Assembly (NCBI GenBank): GCA_963809765.1
Contig: CAWEKT010000003.1
Location: forward strand, 868,001-932,000
DNA: 64,000 nt
Direction of reading: 5' to 3'
From: JACVRM01 sp963809765
GTDB lineage: Bacteria; Actinomycetota; Thermoleophilia; Gaiellales; Gaiellaceae
The position numbers were made by a program, and so were the translations under genes. Below, one piece after another: positions 37,847-45,813 of this stretch. Under the pieces are notes generated by a model that was not told where the DNA came from, did no database searches, and saw nothing but the letters and a program-made list of their open reading frames with translations. Each line of letters opens with the position of its first letter. Within the stretch, counting starts at the first letter, position 1.

Positions 37847-38071
37847 ATGAGCACGATGCAAGCTGAGGCACGCAACGAATCCAAGGACATGCGCGAGGAG
37901 ATTCAGGACTTGAGAAAAGCCATTGAAGTCCAGGCCGCGACCGAGGCCGGCGCGCACGCCACCCAGGCGGCAGCACACGCCGGCACGTGGGCAACCATGG
38001 CGGCCGGCGCCGGCGGACTCGTTGTCGGCATGTTCCTCGCGCTAGCCCTGACAGCGGCGGCCCGCTCGTAA
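37847..38071 (+). CDS. Small coiled-coil plus transmembrane protein
   Basis: 74 residues. ATG 37847 behind AAAGGAAG. Charged helix (EARNESKDMREEIQDLRKAI, coiled-coil-like), an Ala/His-rich linker (GAHATQAAAHAGTW) and one C-terminal transmembrane helix (GAGGLVVGMFLALALTA). No family recognised. It forms a tandem with the preceding small membrane protein and ends 24 nt before a strong hairpin. Confidence 0.75.
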   Translation: MSTMQAEARNESKDMREEIQDLRKAIEVQAATEAGAHATQAAAHAGTWATMAAGAGGLVVGMFLALALTAAARS

Positions 38072-38094
38072 CTACGGAGCCGCCCCGTTTAGCC

Positions 38095-38126
38095 GGGGGT
38101 CCAGGCACGTGCGAGCCTGGACCCCC
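38095..38126 (+). terminator. 12-bp hairpin terminator
   Basis: Perfect arms GGGGGTCCAGGC/GCCTGGACCCCC around an 8-nt loop, 24 nt after the stop of the 74-residue protein. Fits an intrinsic terminator with a weak tail. Confidence 0.7.
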
Positions 38127-38252
38127 GCCCGTTAGCCCTCGCTGCGGAGCCTCCTCGTTCGTAAAACCTGACGCCCGGCTGCCATGACGGTCCGGGGGTC
38201 ATCGAATGCACGTTCCGGAGATCGACGCTCGAAGCGTTGAGACGGCTTTCGC

Positions 38253-38753
38253 CTATTCGGGCGCGTTGGGATCCTCCGACTCAGCAAGCTCGAGCGAAGC
38301 CTTCATCGTCAGGTCGAAGTGACGCTGCTGAATCGGCCGCGCCCAGGCGGCCAGCTCCTGAATCTGTGACTCACCCGCCTTGCGGGCAAGCCGATCGACT
38401 ATCGACCAATGGCCCACCTCTCCGGCCTCGGCCATCGTCATGAACTCGAAGCCGTCGAGCGCGTCCGCGTCATCGCCGAGATACGTGGACGCCATCTCGG
38501 CCGCCTCCTTCCTTGTTTCGCGGGCCTTCTCGAGCACCGCCGTCTTCTTGCCGTCCAGCCCGTCCGCCACCTCAGTGCAGCGGCGCTCAGTCTCGGCCGC
38601 CTCCTGGCGCATCCGGTCGAGCGTCTCGGCAAGCTGCTCGTGCTCGCCCCCCTCTTCGACCAGCTTCGCGATCTTGCTCGTCAGCTCCTGCGCGGCCATC
38701 GCAAGCCCCGTCACCTCGCCGAGCTTTGCCTCAAGCATCGTCAACTCCGCCAT
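38253..38753 (-). CDS. Helical (ferritin-like?) protein, unknown function
   Basis: 166 residues, almost wholly helical. The first half is a coiled-coil rich in Glu/Lys (LEAKLGEVTGLAMAAQELTS to EKARETRKEAAEM); the second has FEFMTMAEAGEVGHWSIVDR and QELAAWARPIQQRHFDLTM, with His/Glu spacing reminiscent of ferritin-like four-helix proteins. ATG 38753 has GAGGAGGGA just upstream. Metal binding is a guess. Convergent with the small membrane pair. Confidence 0.75.
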   Translation of the reverse strand: MAELTMLEAKLGEVTGLAMAAQELTSKIAKLVEEGGEHEQLAETLDRMRQEAAETERRCTEVADGLDGKKTAVLEKARETRKEAAEMASTYLGDDADALDGFEFMTMAEAGEVGHWSIVDRLARKAGESQIQELAAWARPIQQRHFDLTMKASLELAESEDPNAPE

Positions 38754-39009
38754 CGTCCCTCCTCGGGTCGTTTCCGCCCAGTCCTCTCCAATCCCCAACC
38801 GAAGAAACGCGACGGCCTCACCAACCGGGCGCACGGTGTGCGTCGGCGTCCCGACCGAACACCCAAAGGATTTTGCAGCGCCTCCCGCCAAGCGACTGTC
38901 GCACGACGGCCCCACGAGATTTCGCACCCTCTGCCGAGCGCCCCATCGCCACGCGACGATCGCTCGCGCGCAGCGTTCTACGCAAGCAACTCCTCGGCCG
39001 GCCGATTTG

Positions 39010-39047
39010 TTTAATCCCAAGGCTGGTTCGAGTCCAGCACAGGCCCA
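39010..39047 (+). repeat. tRNA-Lys 3' fragment, decayed copy
   Basis: TTTAATCCCAAGG then CTGGTTCGAGTCCAGCAC and AGGCCCA: the tRNA-Lys end with a 3-nt deletion after AAGG and one inserted A. About 60 bp downstream GGGAGTACCAAGGGAGT again matches the sequence following the intact tRNA. Within the gene-free gap 38754-39312. Confidence 0.75.
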
Positions 39048-39312
39048 CTGGGAAAGCCATGCTCTTGGCCATTCCTTCGCCTCGCCGGGGCAACCGGTCT
39101 GCCGCTCGCGGGAGTACCAAGGGAGTCGTGAGGCCGAAGATGCTCGACCGGAGGGCGTCCTGAGCGGCGTCTCTCGGGACAGGCCAGCCGTGGCGACCCC
39201 GAGCCATCGTTCGGATCAACCGACCCGAAGGCGGCGAATTGTGACTCCGCTCTGATCGGTTTCGCCGACTTCGGAGACGTTGGCACGCGAGCGGTGCGAG
39301 CGTTCCTTTCGC

Positions 39313-39603
39313 TTAGGCGGCCGGTGTCTCGTGCTTCTGCGTGACGAGGTAGCCGTTGCGCCTGGCGACGACGTCCTCAGTCGCGAGGTCTTCGTGCCCG
39401 AGGAGCATGAAGAAGTGGTCGTCTTCCTCGCGGATCTCCTCGTACACGTCGCGACTCAACTCCACCGCCTGAAGGCACTCTGCGTCGCCGCACTCGCACA
39501 CGAACGGGATCTGGCCTGCGATCTCCAGGCCGCTTAGCCTGTCCTTGAGCCGCTCGTTTGCCGCCCGGAAGATCGCCTCGTTCTGCGTCCGTTTGTCCGT
39601 CAT
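39313..39603 (-). CDS. Small CxC-DAEC motif protein, copy A
   Basis: 96 residues. NEAIFRAANERLKDRLSG helix, then FVCECGDAECLQAVELSRDV with three Cys in a C-x-C-x4-C pattern suited to metal or disulfide binding, then FFMLLGHEDLATEDVVARR and an end YLVTQK. ATG 39603. It is a paralogue of the divergent gene at 39666 (NEALFRDLNER, MCECADAEC, VVPGHV). Family otherwise unknown to me, though the pattern recurs in Actinobacteria. Confidence 0.75.
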   Translation of the reverse strand: MTDKRTQNEAIFRAANERLKDRLSGLEIAGQIPFVCECGDAECLQAVELSRDVYEEIREEDDHFFMLLGHEDLATEDVVARRNGYLVTQKHETPAA

Positions 39604-39665
39604 CGCTTGGTGGCAGGGTAATCGTCAGGTGGTTGTTTCCGCCGCAGACCGGCTATAAACGACTC

Positions 39666-40016
39666 GTGACTGAGGCCCTGCGGAAGGAGCGGCAGGTTAA
39701 GAACGAGGCGCTCTTTCGTGACCTCAATGAGCGCACCACGCGCGTCCTCGACGAACTCGACTTCGATGGCGTCATCGACACCCGCGGCCCGCAGGAATAC
39801 ATGTGCGAGTGCGCCGACGCGGAATGCACGGCCCGCGTCCCGCTCACCGACGAGGAGTACGAGCGCGTCCGGTCGAGTCCCATCCGGTTCGCCGTGGTGC
39901 CCGGTCACGTCGTGGCCGACATTGAGACCATCGTTGAGGCCACGGAACGCTACTCCATCGTCGAAAAGGACCCCGGCGAGCGCGAGATTGCCATCGCCAC
40001 CGATCCACGCGGCTGA
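39666..40016 (+). CDS. Small CxC-DAEC motif protein, copy B
   Basis: 116 residues from GTG 39666. VKNEALFRDLNERTTRVLDE, EYMCECADAECTARVPLTDE, RFAVVPGHVVADIETIVE and YSIVEKDPGEREIAIATD align end to end with copy A, with a longer N-terminus and C-terminus. The two start codons face each other across 62 nt, so both promoters overlap. Soluble, no signal. Confidence 0.78.
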   Translation: MTEALRKERQVKNEALFRDLNERTTRVLDELDFDGVIDTRGPQEYMCECADAECTARVPLTDEEYERVRSSPIRFAVVPGHVVADIETIVEATERYSIVEKDPGEREIAIATDPRG

Positions 40017-40176
40017 GGCGCAATACGCACACCGTCGGACGGGTTCGTTGTCCGAACAGACTACGCGCGGGGGGTACCAGAGAGTACGGCTTGTCTCCGC
40101 TAGCTGTGGGATCTGGCCGCCAATCCGAGCAGCCACGGCGGGGGCGGGCCGGAAACACGGCCCGCCCCCGGAGAGA

Positions 40177-41446
40177 TCAGCGGCCCCGCCAGGCGACCGG
40201 CCGGAAGTAATGCAGGGTCCGATAGAAGGCGATGTCCCGTCCGATCTCGTCGCCCACTTCGTCGGCGGTGTGGAAGTGAATGCCCGACCACACGCGGGCG
40301 TGGATTACGTCCTGGGACGCCTGCGAGAGTCGCTGGAAGCTTCGCGTCTGGCCGCCGGCATTCGTGTCCGTCCACGCCGTCGCATCACCGACAACCTGGG
40401 CGAGCGTCGTGGTGAAAGCGGAGGTCAGGGCACTGTGCCCGGACGGGTGCTCCGGATACGGCGGGCTGGCGATCAGCGGTAGCCAGTTCGGATCAGCTGC
40501 CGTGTTCGGGTTGCCGTCGGTACCCGCCTCCCGGATCGCCGTGATCGGCCGCCAGAACAGGTGCCGTGCCTTACTGGCCCAGACGGTGATCAGTGAATCG
40601 GCGGCAGTCATGTACAGCATCGCGAACAGCCGGGCGTTCTGGACGAGCGTCAGGCTTTCCTGGGTCGCGATCGTCCGGGCGATCCGGCTCCACGTCCGCG
40701 GCGGGTTCTCCGCCCAATAGCGAGCGGCGAGGGTCTGATCCGCGGTTCGCTCGGTGCTCGTTGCCGATCCGAGCTCCTTCACCTCGTTGAAGTCCCGTGT
40801 GTAGAACGGGCTCCGGAGCGGGCGAGGCCCGCGTCCGGCGAACTGGGACGCGTGCTGGACGAGGAAGGGATCGACGTCTTTCAGCCACGCATTCGGGTCG
40901 TTGACGAAAGCCGGCAGGACAGGCACCCACCCGCCGGGCCCCGATCCGACTGGGAACCGGTACGGGCCGAAGCGCCCGTCTCCCGCCCGGTGCGCGATCA
41001 TCGCTTGTGCGGCGGCCTCGCCGACGGCGATGCCCCGAGCCTTTGCCGAAGCCCTCCGGAATGGGCGCGAGGGACAGGGCGTACTGCGCATCGACCAGGG
41101 GGACGAGATCGAGGCGCACCGGCCCCGGCCCGTCCGACAAAATGCTCACCAGCACACGATGGGCGGCCGTGGCCGCCGCGGCCTCCTTCGACGCAAGGGA
41201 GGCGCCGAGGCGTGACCCGAGCAGGTAGCCCTCGTGCCGGCCGTCGATCGCGTTCACCGCGTCGTAGACGGCTCCATGAATCATCGCCATGTGCGGGACG
41301 GAGGCCTGCGGCCCCTGACCCGCCCGGGTCATCAAGACGTCGGACGCCGTCGCGTCCCAGACCGTGACCGTGTCCGCACGCGCGAGCGTGGGCGCAGCCA
41401 GCGCGACGGCCATCGCTATGAAGAACAGCATCGATCGTCTGATCAT
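40177..41446 (-). CDS. Vanadium haloperoxidase-like PAP2-superfamily protein (frameshift near 41040)
   Basis: About 423 residues, secreted (signal MLFFIAMAVALAAPTLARAD). After a slip near 41040 the three vanadate/phosphate-binding blocks appear in order: KARHLFWRPITAIR (K-x6-R-P), PYPEHPSGHSALTS (PSGH) and ARVWSGIHFHTADEVG (R-x4-G-x-H-x3-D). These are the residues that bind vanadate in haloperoxidases or phosphate in acid phosphatases; the second WRPI-type block favours the vanadium-dependent chloroperoxidase-like group. Oxidises halides or acts as a phosphatase; unresolved. ATG 41446. No neighbour in the same direction. Confidence 0.88.
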
Positions 41447-41730
41447 CCTCGTAACTCCTTTCCGGACATGACCGCCTGAACTACGCGATCTGGTCGAGGT
41501 CGGGAAGGCGCGCTAGCTGCGGTGCTTCCCGACTCGACGGCGCGCTCCTTACCAAGAAGCACCTGTCGTCCTCGGCTCCAGCGCAAGGAACTGCAGCTAC
41601 CGAAACGGCGAAGCAAAGCACGACCGCGCGGATCGTTTCATAGGCTGGTGCAGCGCGCAACGAGCCGGAGTTAGAGGCATTTAGCCGAGAGCTGTGGGAA
41701 CTGTCGGCATCGACCGGACATGGAAGCTCA

Positions 41731-42328
41731 GTGACGGTGCTTTCCGATTCGGAGCTCTGGGCGCGTGCTGTCGCGGGAGAGCCACGCGCGTTTGGTGAGC
41801 TCTTCGAGCGGCATTCACGGGTGATTTACACGTTTGCTTTCCGACGGACGGCGGACTGGTCACTGGCCGAGGATCTGACATCCGTCGTGTTTCTCGAGGC
41901 GTGGCGCCGCCGCGCAGATGTGCGGCTGGTACACGAGAGCGCGTTGCCCTGGCTCTTCGGCATCGCGACGAACGTGCTACGCAACGCTCGCCGGTCGCTG
42001 CGGCGTCATCAGGCCGCGCTCGACCGGCTTGCCGTTGAGGACGAGCCCGACTTCGCCGGCGAACTGGCCGAGCGCCTCGATGACCGCCAGCGGATGCGAG
42101 CAGATCCTCGTCAGCTTCGCGAAGCTCCCGCGGCGTGAGCAGGAGGTGATCGCGCTCTGCCGCTGGTCGGGGCTCTCCTACGACGAAGCCGCGGTGGCGC
42201 TCGACGTCCCGATCGGCACCGTGCGCTCGCGACTGGCGCGAGCGCGTCGGCGGCTGGGGGAACTCGACAGCGGGAGCGGACACGAACTGGACGCTAACCC
42301 GGCCGACTTCGCCGAGGACGCGATCTAG
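41731..42328 (+). CDS. ECF RNA polymerase sigma factor (frameshift near 42095)
   Basis: About 199 residues. Sigma-70 region 2: FGELFERHSRVIYTFAFRRT with DLTSVVFLEAWRRR; region 4, after a one-base slip near 42095: LPRREQEVIALCRWSGLSYD then AAVALDVPIGTVRSRLARAR. Starts GTG 41731, ends TAG 42326-42328. The 284-nt gap upstream (41447-41730) has no gene and should hold its promoter. The next gene starts 2 nt later and is probably its membrane partner. Confidence 0.9.
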
Positions 42329-42330
42329 AG

Positions 42331-43026
42331 ATGAACGAACCGATGTCACTGCCCCCCGATCGCGATCTGCCGGCCCGACGGCTCCAGCTACGGAGGGAGC
42401 ACCTTGTGCGGGAGATCTCGACATCCCGGCGGCGCGCCCGCCCGTTGATCCTCGCGTTCGCGGTCGCGCTGCTTGTCCTGATGGCGACCGGCTTCGGTGC
42501 TTATGCGCTCACGCGCGAGCCGACGCACGTCGACAGTATCGGCTGCTTCGAGCGGGCCGACCTCAGCTCGAACGTCGCCGTGATCGGCTCGGCCGGAACC
42601 GATCCCGTAGGCGCCTGCGCCGCACTCTGGCGCCGCGGCGCAGTCGGCCCGACAACGAATGTTCCACCCCTCACAGCGTGCGTGCTCGACACGGGCGCGG
42701 TCGCGGTCATGCCGGGCGAACCGGGAATCTGCGAGGGCCTCGGCATCGCTTCCCTGTCTGCCGACGCGCGAGCTCGGCTTGCCCGTCTGGGCGAGCTCCG
42801 CGCAGCACTGTCCGAGCAATTCGGCGACAGCAGCGGCAGCAAGAGGCGGACAGCGTGTGTCGGCGAGGCCGCAGCGATGCGGATCGTGCGGGCCGAGCTC
42901 AAGGCACGCGGTCTGACTGACTGGACGATCGAGATCACGTCGCCATTCGACGCCGAGCGTCGATGCGCGTCGGCGTCGATCCTCCCAGCGGACAAGACGA
43001 TCATGCTCATACCGATCGCGCCCTAG
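42331..43026 (+). CDS. Membrane protein paired with the ECF sigma factor (putative anti-sigma)
   Basis: 231 residues. Basic cytoplasmic N-terminus of about 35 residues, one transmembrane helix (LILAFAVALLVLMATGFGAY), and an extracytoplasmic domain with Cys in SIGCFERAD, DPVGACAAL, LTACVLD, PGICEGL, RTACVGE and RRCASAS (six or more, disulfide-rich). The 2-nt spacing from the sigma gene and single-pass topology fit an anti-sigma factor, but no zinc-finger HxxxCxxC motif is visible in the short N-terminus, so the role is inferred from context. Confidence 0.75.
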   Translation: MNEPMSLPPDRDLPARRLQLRREHLVREISTSRRRARPLILAFAVALLVLMATGFGAYALTREPTHVDSIGCFERADLSSNVAVIGSAGTDPVGACAALWRRGAVGPTTNVPPLTACVLDTGAVAVMPGEPGICEGLGIASLSADARARLARLGELRAALSEQFGDSSGSKRRTACVGEAAAMRIVRAELKARGLTDWTIEITSPFDAERRCASASILPADKTIMLIPIAP

Positions 43027-43031
43027 TGCTC

Positions 43032-43123
43032 GTCGCAGCACGTTTCAGCTGGGTGCTGGTCGTGCCAGCGGTTCCGCGCGGGCTTTCAATCCCAAGGTCG
43101 TGGTTCGAGGCCAGCACGCCCCA
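43032..43123 (+). repeat. tRNA-Lys-derived repeat, diverged full module
   Basis: Degenerate heptamers at 43032 (GTCGCAG), 43042 (GTTTCAG), 43052 (GGTGCTG) and 43062 (GTGCCAG), again at 10-bp steps, then CGGTTCCGCGCGG and the tRNA core TTTCAATCCCAAGGTCG with the T-loop GTTCGAG and end GCCCCA. It sits between the sigma pair and greA. The same order of parts as at 37.1 kb. Confidence 0.8.
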
Positions 43124-43190
43124 TCCGGAAAAGCCGTGCTAGCGCAGGGCTTTTTCTTAGCATGGCGGAGTCCGCAGCTACCCTCCGCCG

Positions 43191-43637
43191 GTGCCCGAGC
43201 ACATGACCCGCGCGCAGTACGAGAAGCTCGCCGCCGACCTGGCCGAGCTCGAAGGGCCGAGGCGCGTCGCAATCGTCGAGGCGATCCGAGTCGCCCGCGG
43301 CTACGGCGACCTCTCCGAGAACTTCGAGTACCACTCGGCGAAGAACGAGCAGGGCCTCTTGGAGCGGCGTATCACGATGCTGCGGGCGAAGCTCGAGTCC
43401 GCCGAGATCGTTGACGGGACTGGTGCTGACGTCGTGACGGTCGGTCACACGATCGTGGTCGAGCGCGAGGGCGGCGACCGCATCGAGGTCGAGCTCTCGC
43501 CCCTCGGAGGCGACGGGACCGCGTCGCCGACATCTCCGCTCGGGGCTGCGGTGCTCGGCAGGCGCGTCGGCGAGACCGTCGACGTCGCTGCGCCGCGGGG
43601 CGTCTGGCGCGCGACGATCGTCGAGATGCGTAGCTAG
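43191..43637 (+). CDS. greA: Transcription elongation factor GreA
   Basis: 148 residues (ATG 43203 gives 144). GreA cleaves the 3' RNA end in backtracked RNA polymerase. Coiled-coil N-terminal finger with the tip acidic pair in ARGYGDLSENFEYHSAKNEQ, the most diagnostic motif of the family, followed by RRITMLRAKLESAEIVD. C-terminal FKBP-like domain: VVTVGHTIVVEREGGDRIEV and SPLGAAVLGRRVGETVDVAAP. Shorter than the usual 158-165 by a few residues in the linker. A second greA in an accessory region would be normal for Actinobacteria; I cannot tell if this is the only copy. Confidence 0.93.
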   Translation: MPEHMTRAQYEKLAADLAELEGPRRVAIVEAIRVARGYGDLSENFEYHSAKNEQGLLERRITMLRAKLESAEIVDGTGADVVTVGHTIVVEREGGDRIEVELSPLGGDGTASPTSPLGAAVLGRRVGETVDVAAPRGVWRATIVEMRS

Positions 43638-43665
43638 CGCGGTACCCGCGCCCGACCTCCAGCGC

Positions 43666-43854
43666 GCTTCGGGAACGTCCCGGAGACCGCCTACGCCCGC
43701 CTGGGCCAGGGCCGCTGCCTCCTTGCGCTCGGAGATGCAACCGCAGCCGGGCAGCTCGCCGAAGCCCGTGACTTGTTCGCGTCAAATCGGCTACGACCCG
43801 GCGCGAGCGGAAACTGAAAGGCTGCTCGCGGAGTCAGTCGCGAAGACCGCGTAG
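43666..43854 (+). pseudogene. C-terminal remnant of a TPR/AAA regulator
   Basis: Translation GNVPETAYARLGQGRCLLAL followed by AEARDLFAS and, after removing one extra A near 43778, GYDPARAETERLLAESVAK to TAG 43852. This is the common C-terminal end of AAA-cyclase or SARP-type regulators (pattern A-x-A-L-L-G-L-G-R-C-L-L-A-L). No N-terminal part is present. Confidence 0.65.
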
Positions 43855-43883
43855 GCACTACGGCTCGTCGCGCTAGTCCAGCT

Positions 43884-44129
43884 CCGAGAGACGCGCGCCC
43901 GGACACTCAAAGACTTCCACCCGGCCGGTGCGCGTCTACCAGGTCCTCGGCGAGGGCCTCGAGCGTGACTTAAGGCCGCTGCGCACGGCGCTACGCCGCG
44001 GCAGATGGATCGCTGCGGCGGCCGTTACGGCGGGCGTCGCCGCGTCCGCGGTGGGCCTGGTCGCAGTTCGCGACTCGGGCGGCGGGCGACGTGAGCGTGA
44101 TCCCGAACGGCGTCGGCTCGGGCACCTGA
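43884..44129 (+). pseudogene. Remnant of a cyclase-linked membrane regulator
   Basis: Reads LKDFH then RPVRVYQVLGEGLERD, the end of a class III cyclase domain (LKDF-x-x-P-V-R-V-Y-Q-V), followed by a basic stretch, one transmembrane helix (WIAAAAVTAGVAASAVGLVA) and, in the next frame, VSVIPNGVGSGT and TGA 44127. At least two frames are needed and the catalytic part is missing. Together with the preceding fragment it shows decayed regulator genes in this gap. Confidence 0.55.
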
Positions 44130-44337
44130 AGTCTGCGCTCGAACACCCAGGCTCTCGACTGTCACCGACCTCGTTTCTCGTCTGCGAGAGGCAGAGAAGG
44201 CAGGAGGTCGACCAAGGGTTGTGGTGGGTTTGAAAGCTGCCCAGTTAGGACCATGCAGAAAAGGCCTGCCCAGACGGCGACTCGTTCCTGTGACGCGGAT
44301 GAATGCGCGGACGCCCGCCCACTACTGTGAGTCCTGT

Positions 44338-44553
44338 TCAGGAAGCTGCCGGATCCGGCAGGTGCAACCATTCCGGGTACTTCTCCGGGTGCAGGCGCCG
44401 GTCACGGTTGAACTCCTTGGCTGAGCCGAAGGCCTCAACCACCCGCTCCAGCGCGAAGGCGGCGTTCGGGTTGTCGCGCATGTATGCCTTCCCGGCTTCC
44501 GAGAGCGTGATCTCCTCGCTGAGGTCGCGGCGCTCGTAGAGGTTGCTGCTCAT
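44338..44553 (-). CDS. Small protein, unknown function
   Basis: 71 residues, soluble, ATG 44553: NLYERRDLSEEITLSEAGKA, NAAFALERVVEAFGSAKEF, RLHPEKYPEWLHLPDPAAS. Charged helical composition with Trp/His/Pro at the end is unlike a random GC-rich frame. Shine-Dalgarno weak. No family recognised. Confidence 0.5.
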   Translation of the reverse strand: MSSNLYERRDLSEEITLSEAGKAYMRDNPNAAFALERVVEAFGSAKEFNRDRRLHPEKYPEWLHLPDPAAS

Positions 44554-44701
44554 GCCGCCACTACATGTAGCAGCCGATCGGCCCTGCCTGCGGTCGCGCT
44601 GATCGGCTCAAGCGCCTCGCTTGCGGTGCGAGCTCACCCGATCCACGTCTGACCCACTGCCTCCAGAGTGCTGCGATCTGCTGCGGCGTCTAACTGGGCT
44701 C

Positions 44702-44752
44702 ATTGCAGGGAGTTTCCGTCTGTTGCCGGTCGTCGCTGCGGTTCAGCGCGGT
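44702..44752 (+). repeat. Phased-heptamer part of the tRNA-Lys repeat, core lost
   Basis: Heptamers at 44702 (ATTGCAG), 44712 (GTTTCCG), 44722 (GTTGCCG) and 44732 (GTCGCTG), then CGGTTCAGCGCGG: the same 10-bp ladder and box as at 37.1 and 43.0 kb. The tRNA core does not follow; the VOC gene begins instead. Confidence 0.65.
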
Positions 44753-44769
44753 TGTAGGGTGGGCGGCGC

Positions 44770-45207
44770 ATGGCGCTTCAGCGGATGGACAATGTCGGCA
44801 TTGTCGTCGACGACCTACCGGCGACGATCGAGTTCTTTCTCGAGCTCGGCCTCGAGCTCGAAGGGCGAGCCACGATCGAAGGAGACTGGGCAGGGCGCGT
44901 CACTGGACTGCCCAACCAGCGCGTCGAGATCGCCATGATGCGCACGCCGGACGGCCACAGCCGGCTCGAGCTCTCGCGATTTCTCACGCCGGCTCCGGTC
45001 GCCGATCACCGGAACGCCCCGGTGAACGCTCTCGGCTACCTCCGCGTCATGTTCGCCGTGGAGGACATCGACGATACGCTCGCCCGGCTCCGCAAGCGCG
45101 GCGCGCAGCTCGTCGGCGAAGTGGTCCAGTACGAAGACGCGTATCGGCTCTGCTACATCCGGGGGCCCGAAGGACTTCTCATCGGGCTCGCCCAAGAAAT
45201 CGGCTGA
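44770..45207 (+). CDS. VOC-family protein (glyoxalase/bleomycin-resistance fold)
   Basis: 145 residues, one VOC domain of two beta-alpha-beta-beta-beta units: MDNVGIVVDDLPATIEFFLE with LGLELEGRATIEGD, and second unit VMFAVEDIDDTLARLRKRGA with YEDAYRLCYIRGPEGLLIGL. Probable metal ligands are Glu residues such as in LRLEL and GLLIGLAQE (final Glu of the fold); His is absent at the first position. Substrate unknown. ATG 44770. Confidence 0.9.
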   Translation: MALQRMDNVGIVVDDLPATIEFFLELGLELEGRATIEGDWAGRVTGLPNQRVEIAMMRTPDGHSRLELSRFLTPAPVADHRNAPVNALGYLRVMFAVEDIDDTLARLRKRGAQLVGEVVQYEDAYRLCYIRGPEGLLIGLAQEIG

Positions 45208-45242
45208 GCGCTGGCGACCAAGATGCCGCAGGGAGCGGGTCA

Positions 45243-45620
45243 ATTCCGTTCGACCTAGTCATCGAGCTCGAGAACGAGCCAGGAGCCCTCGCGCGCGTCG
45301 CGGGCGCGATCAGCGACGCCGGGGTGAACCTGGCGGCGGCGACGTGCATGGGAACGGCCGAGCACGTCGAGCTTCACATCCTCGTTCCGCACGCCGAACC
45401 CGCCAGGCACGCGCTCGCGATCTCACACCTCGCCGTGACCCGCGAGCGCGAGGTCGTCGTGCTCGAGGTCGAGGATCGTCCAGGGGTCCTCGCCGACCTG
45501 ACCCGCAAGGTCGCGCGCGCCGGGATCGACCTCGATCTCGTCTACATCGCGACGCAGAACCGTGTCGTCTTCGGCGCTGCCGACCTCGCCGGCCTGAAGG
45601 CAGCGCTCGGGCAGGCCTAG
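45243..45620 (+). CDS. Tandem ACT-domain protein (atypical start)
   Basis: 125 residues, two ACT domains: FDLVIELENEPGALARVAGA with AGVNLAAATCMG, and VVVLEVEDRPGVLADLTRKV with AGIDLDLVYIATQNRVVFGA. Binds amino acids as a regulatory sensor. No ATG/GTG/TTG occurs in frame before the first strand. ATT 45243 directly precedes PFDLV and is 8 nt after GGGAGCGGG, so either ATT is used or a G was miscalled as T. The stop TAG lies inside the left arm of the MITE-like element. Confidence 0.75.
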   Translation: MPFDLVIELENEPGALARVAGAISDAGVNLAAATCMGTAEHVELHILVPHAEPARHALAISHLAVTREREVVVLEVEDRPGVLADLTRKVARAGIDLDLVYIATQNRVVFGAADLAGLKAALGQA

Positions 45621-45793
45621 TGCCCCGTCAGGCAATGCACTCCATCACGCCCGGCTGCTGCAAAGCGGCGCCCAAGCGAGCGGCGATTGTCCTCGGTCGC
45701 ACTCGTATGCACCGATACGCGAGCTCCCTGCGTCCTAGCCTGGCTTGCTTTTCACAGCCGGGCGCGGGGGTGCATCACCTGACGGGGCGCTAG
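45617..45793. mobile_element. 177-bp MITE-like element with 24-bp terminal inverted repeats
   Basis: Left end CTAGTGCCCCGTCAGG then CAATGCAC (45617-45640); right end GTGCATCA then CCTGACGGGGCGCTAG (45770-45793). The arms match at about 21 of 24 positions. The interior (about 130 nt) has no gene. CTAG at both tips may be part of the repeat or of the target. It lies between the ACT and glnS genes and supplies the ACT stop codon. No transposase is in the window, so it would be non-autonomous; a long-loop hairpin is the alternative reading. Confidence 0.65.
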
Positions 45794-45813
45794 CTCACTA
45801 CTCTCCTCGCCAG

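Noticed and set aside
44703..45242. Frame upstream of the ACT domains as part of that protein
   Set aside because: It overlaps the VOC gene in another frame and has Arg/Ala/Pro composition typical of shadows.
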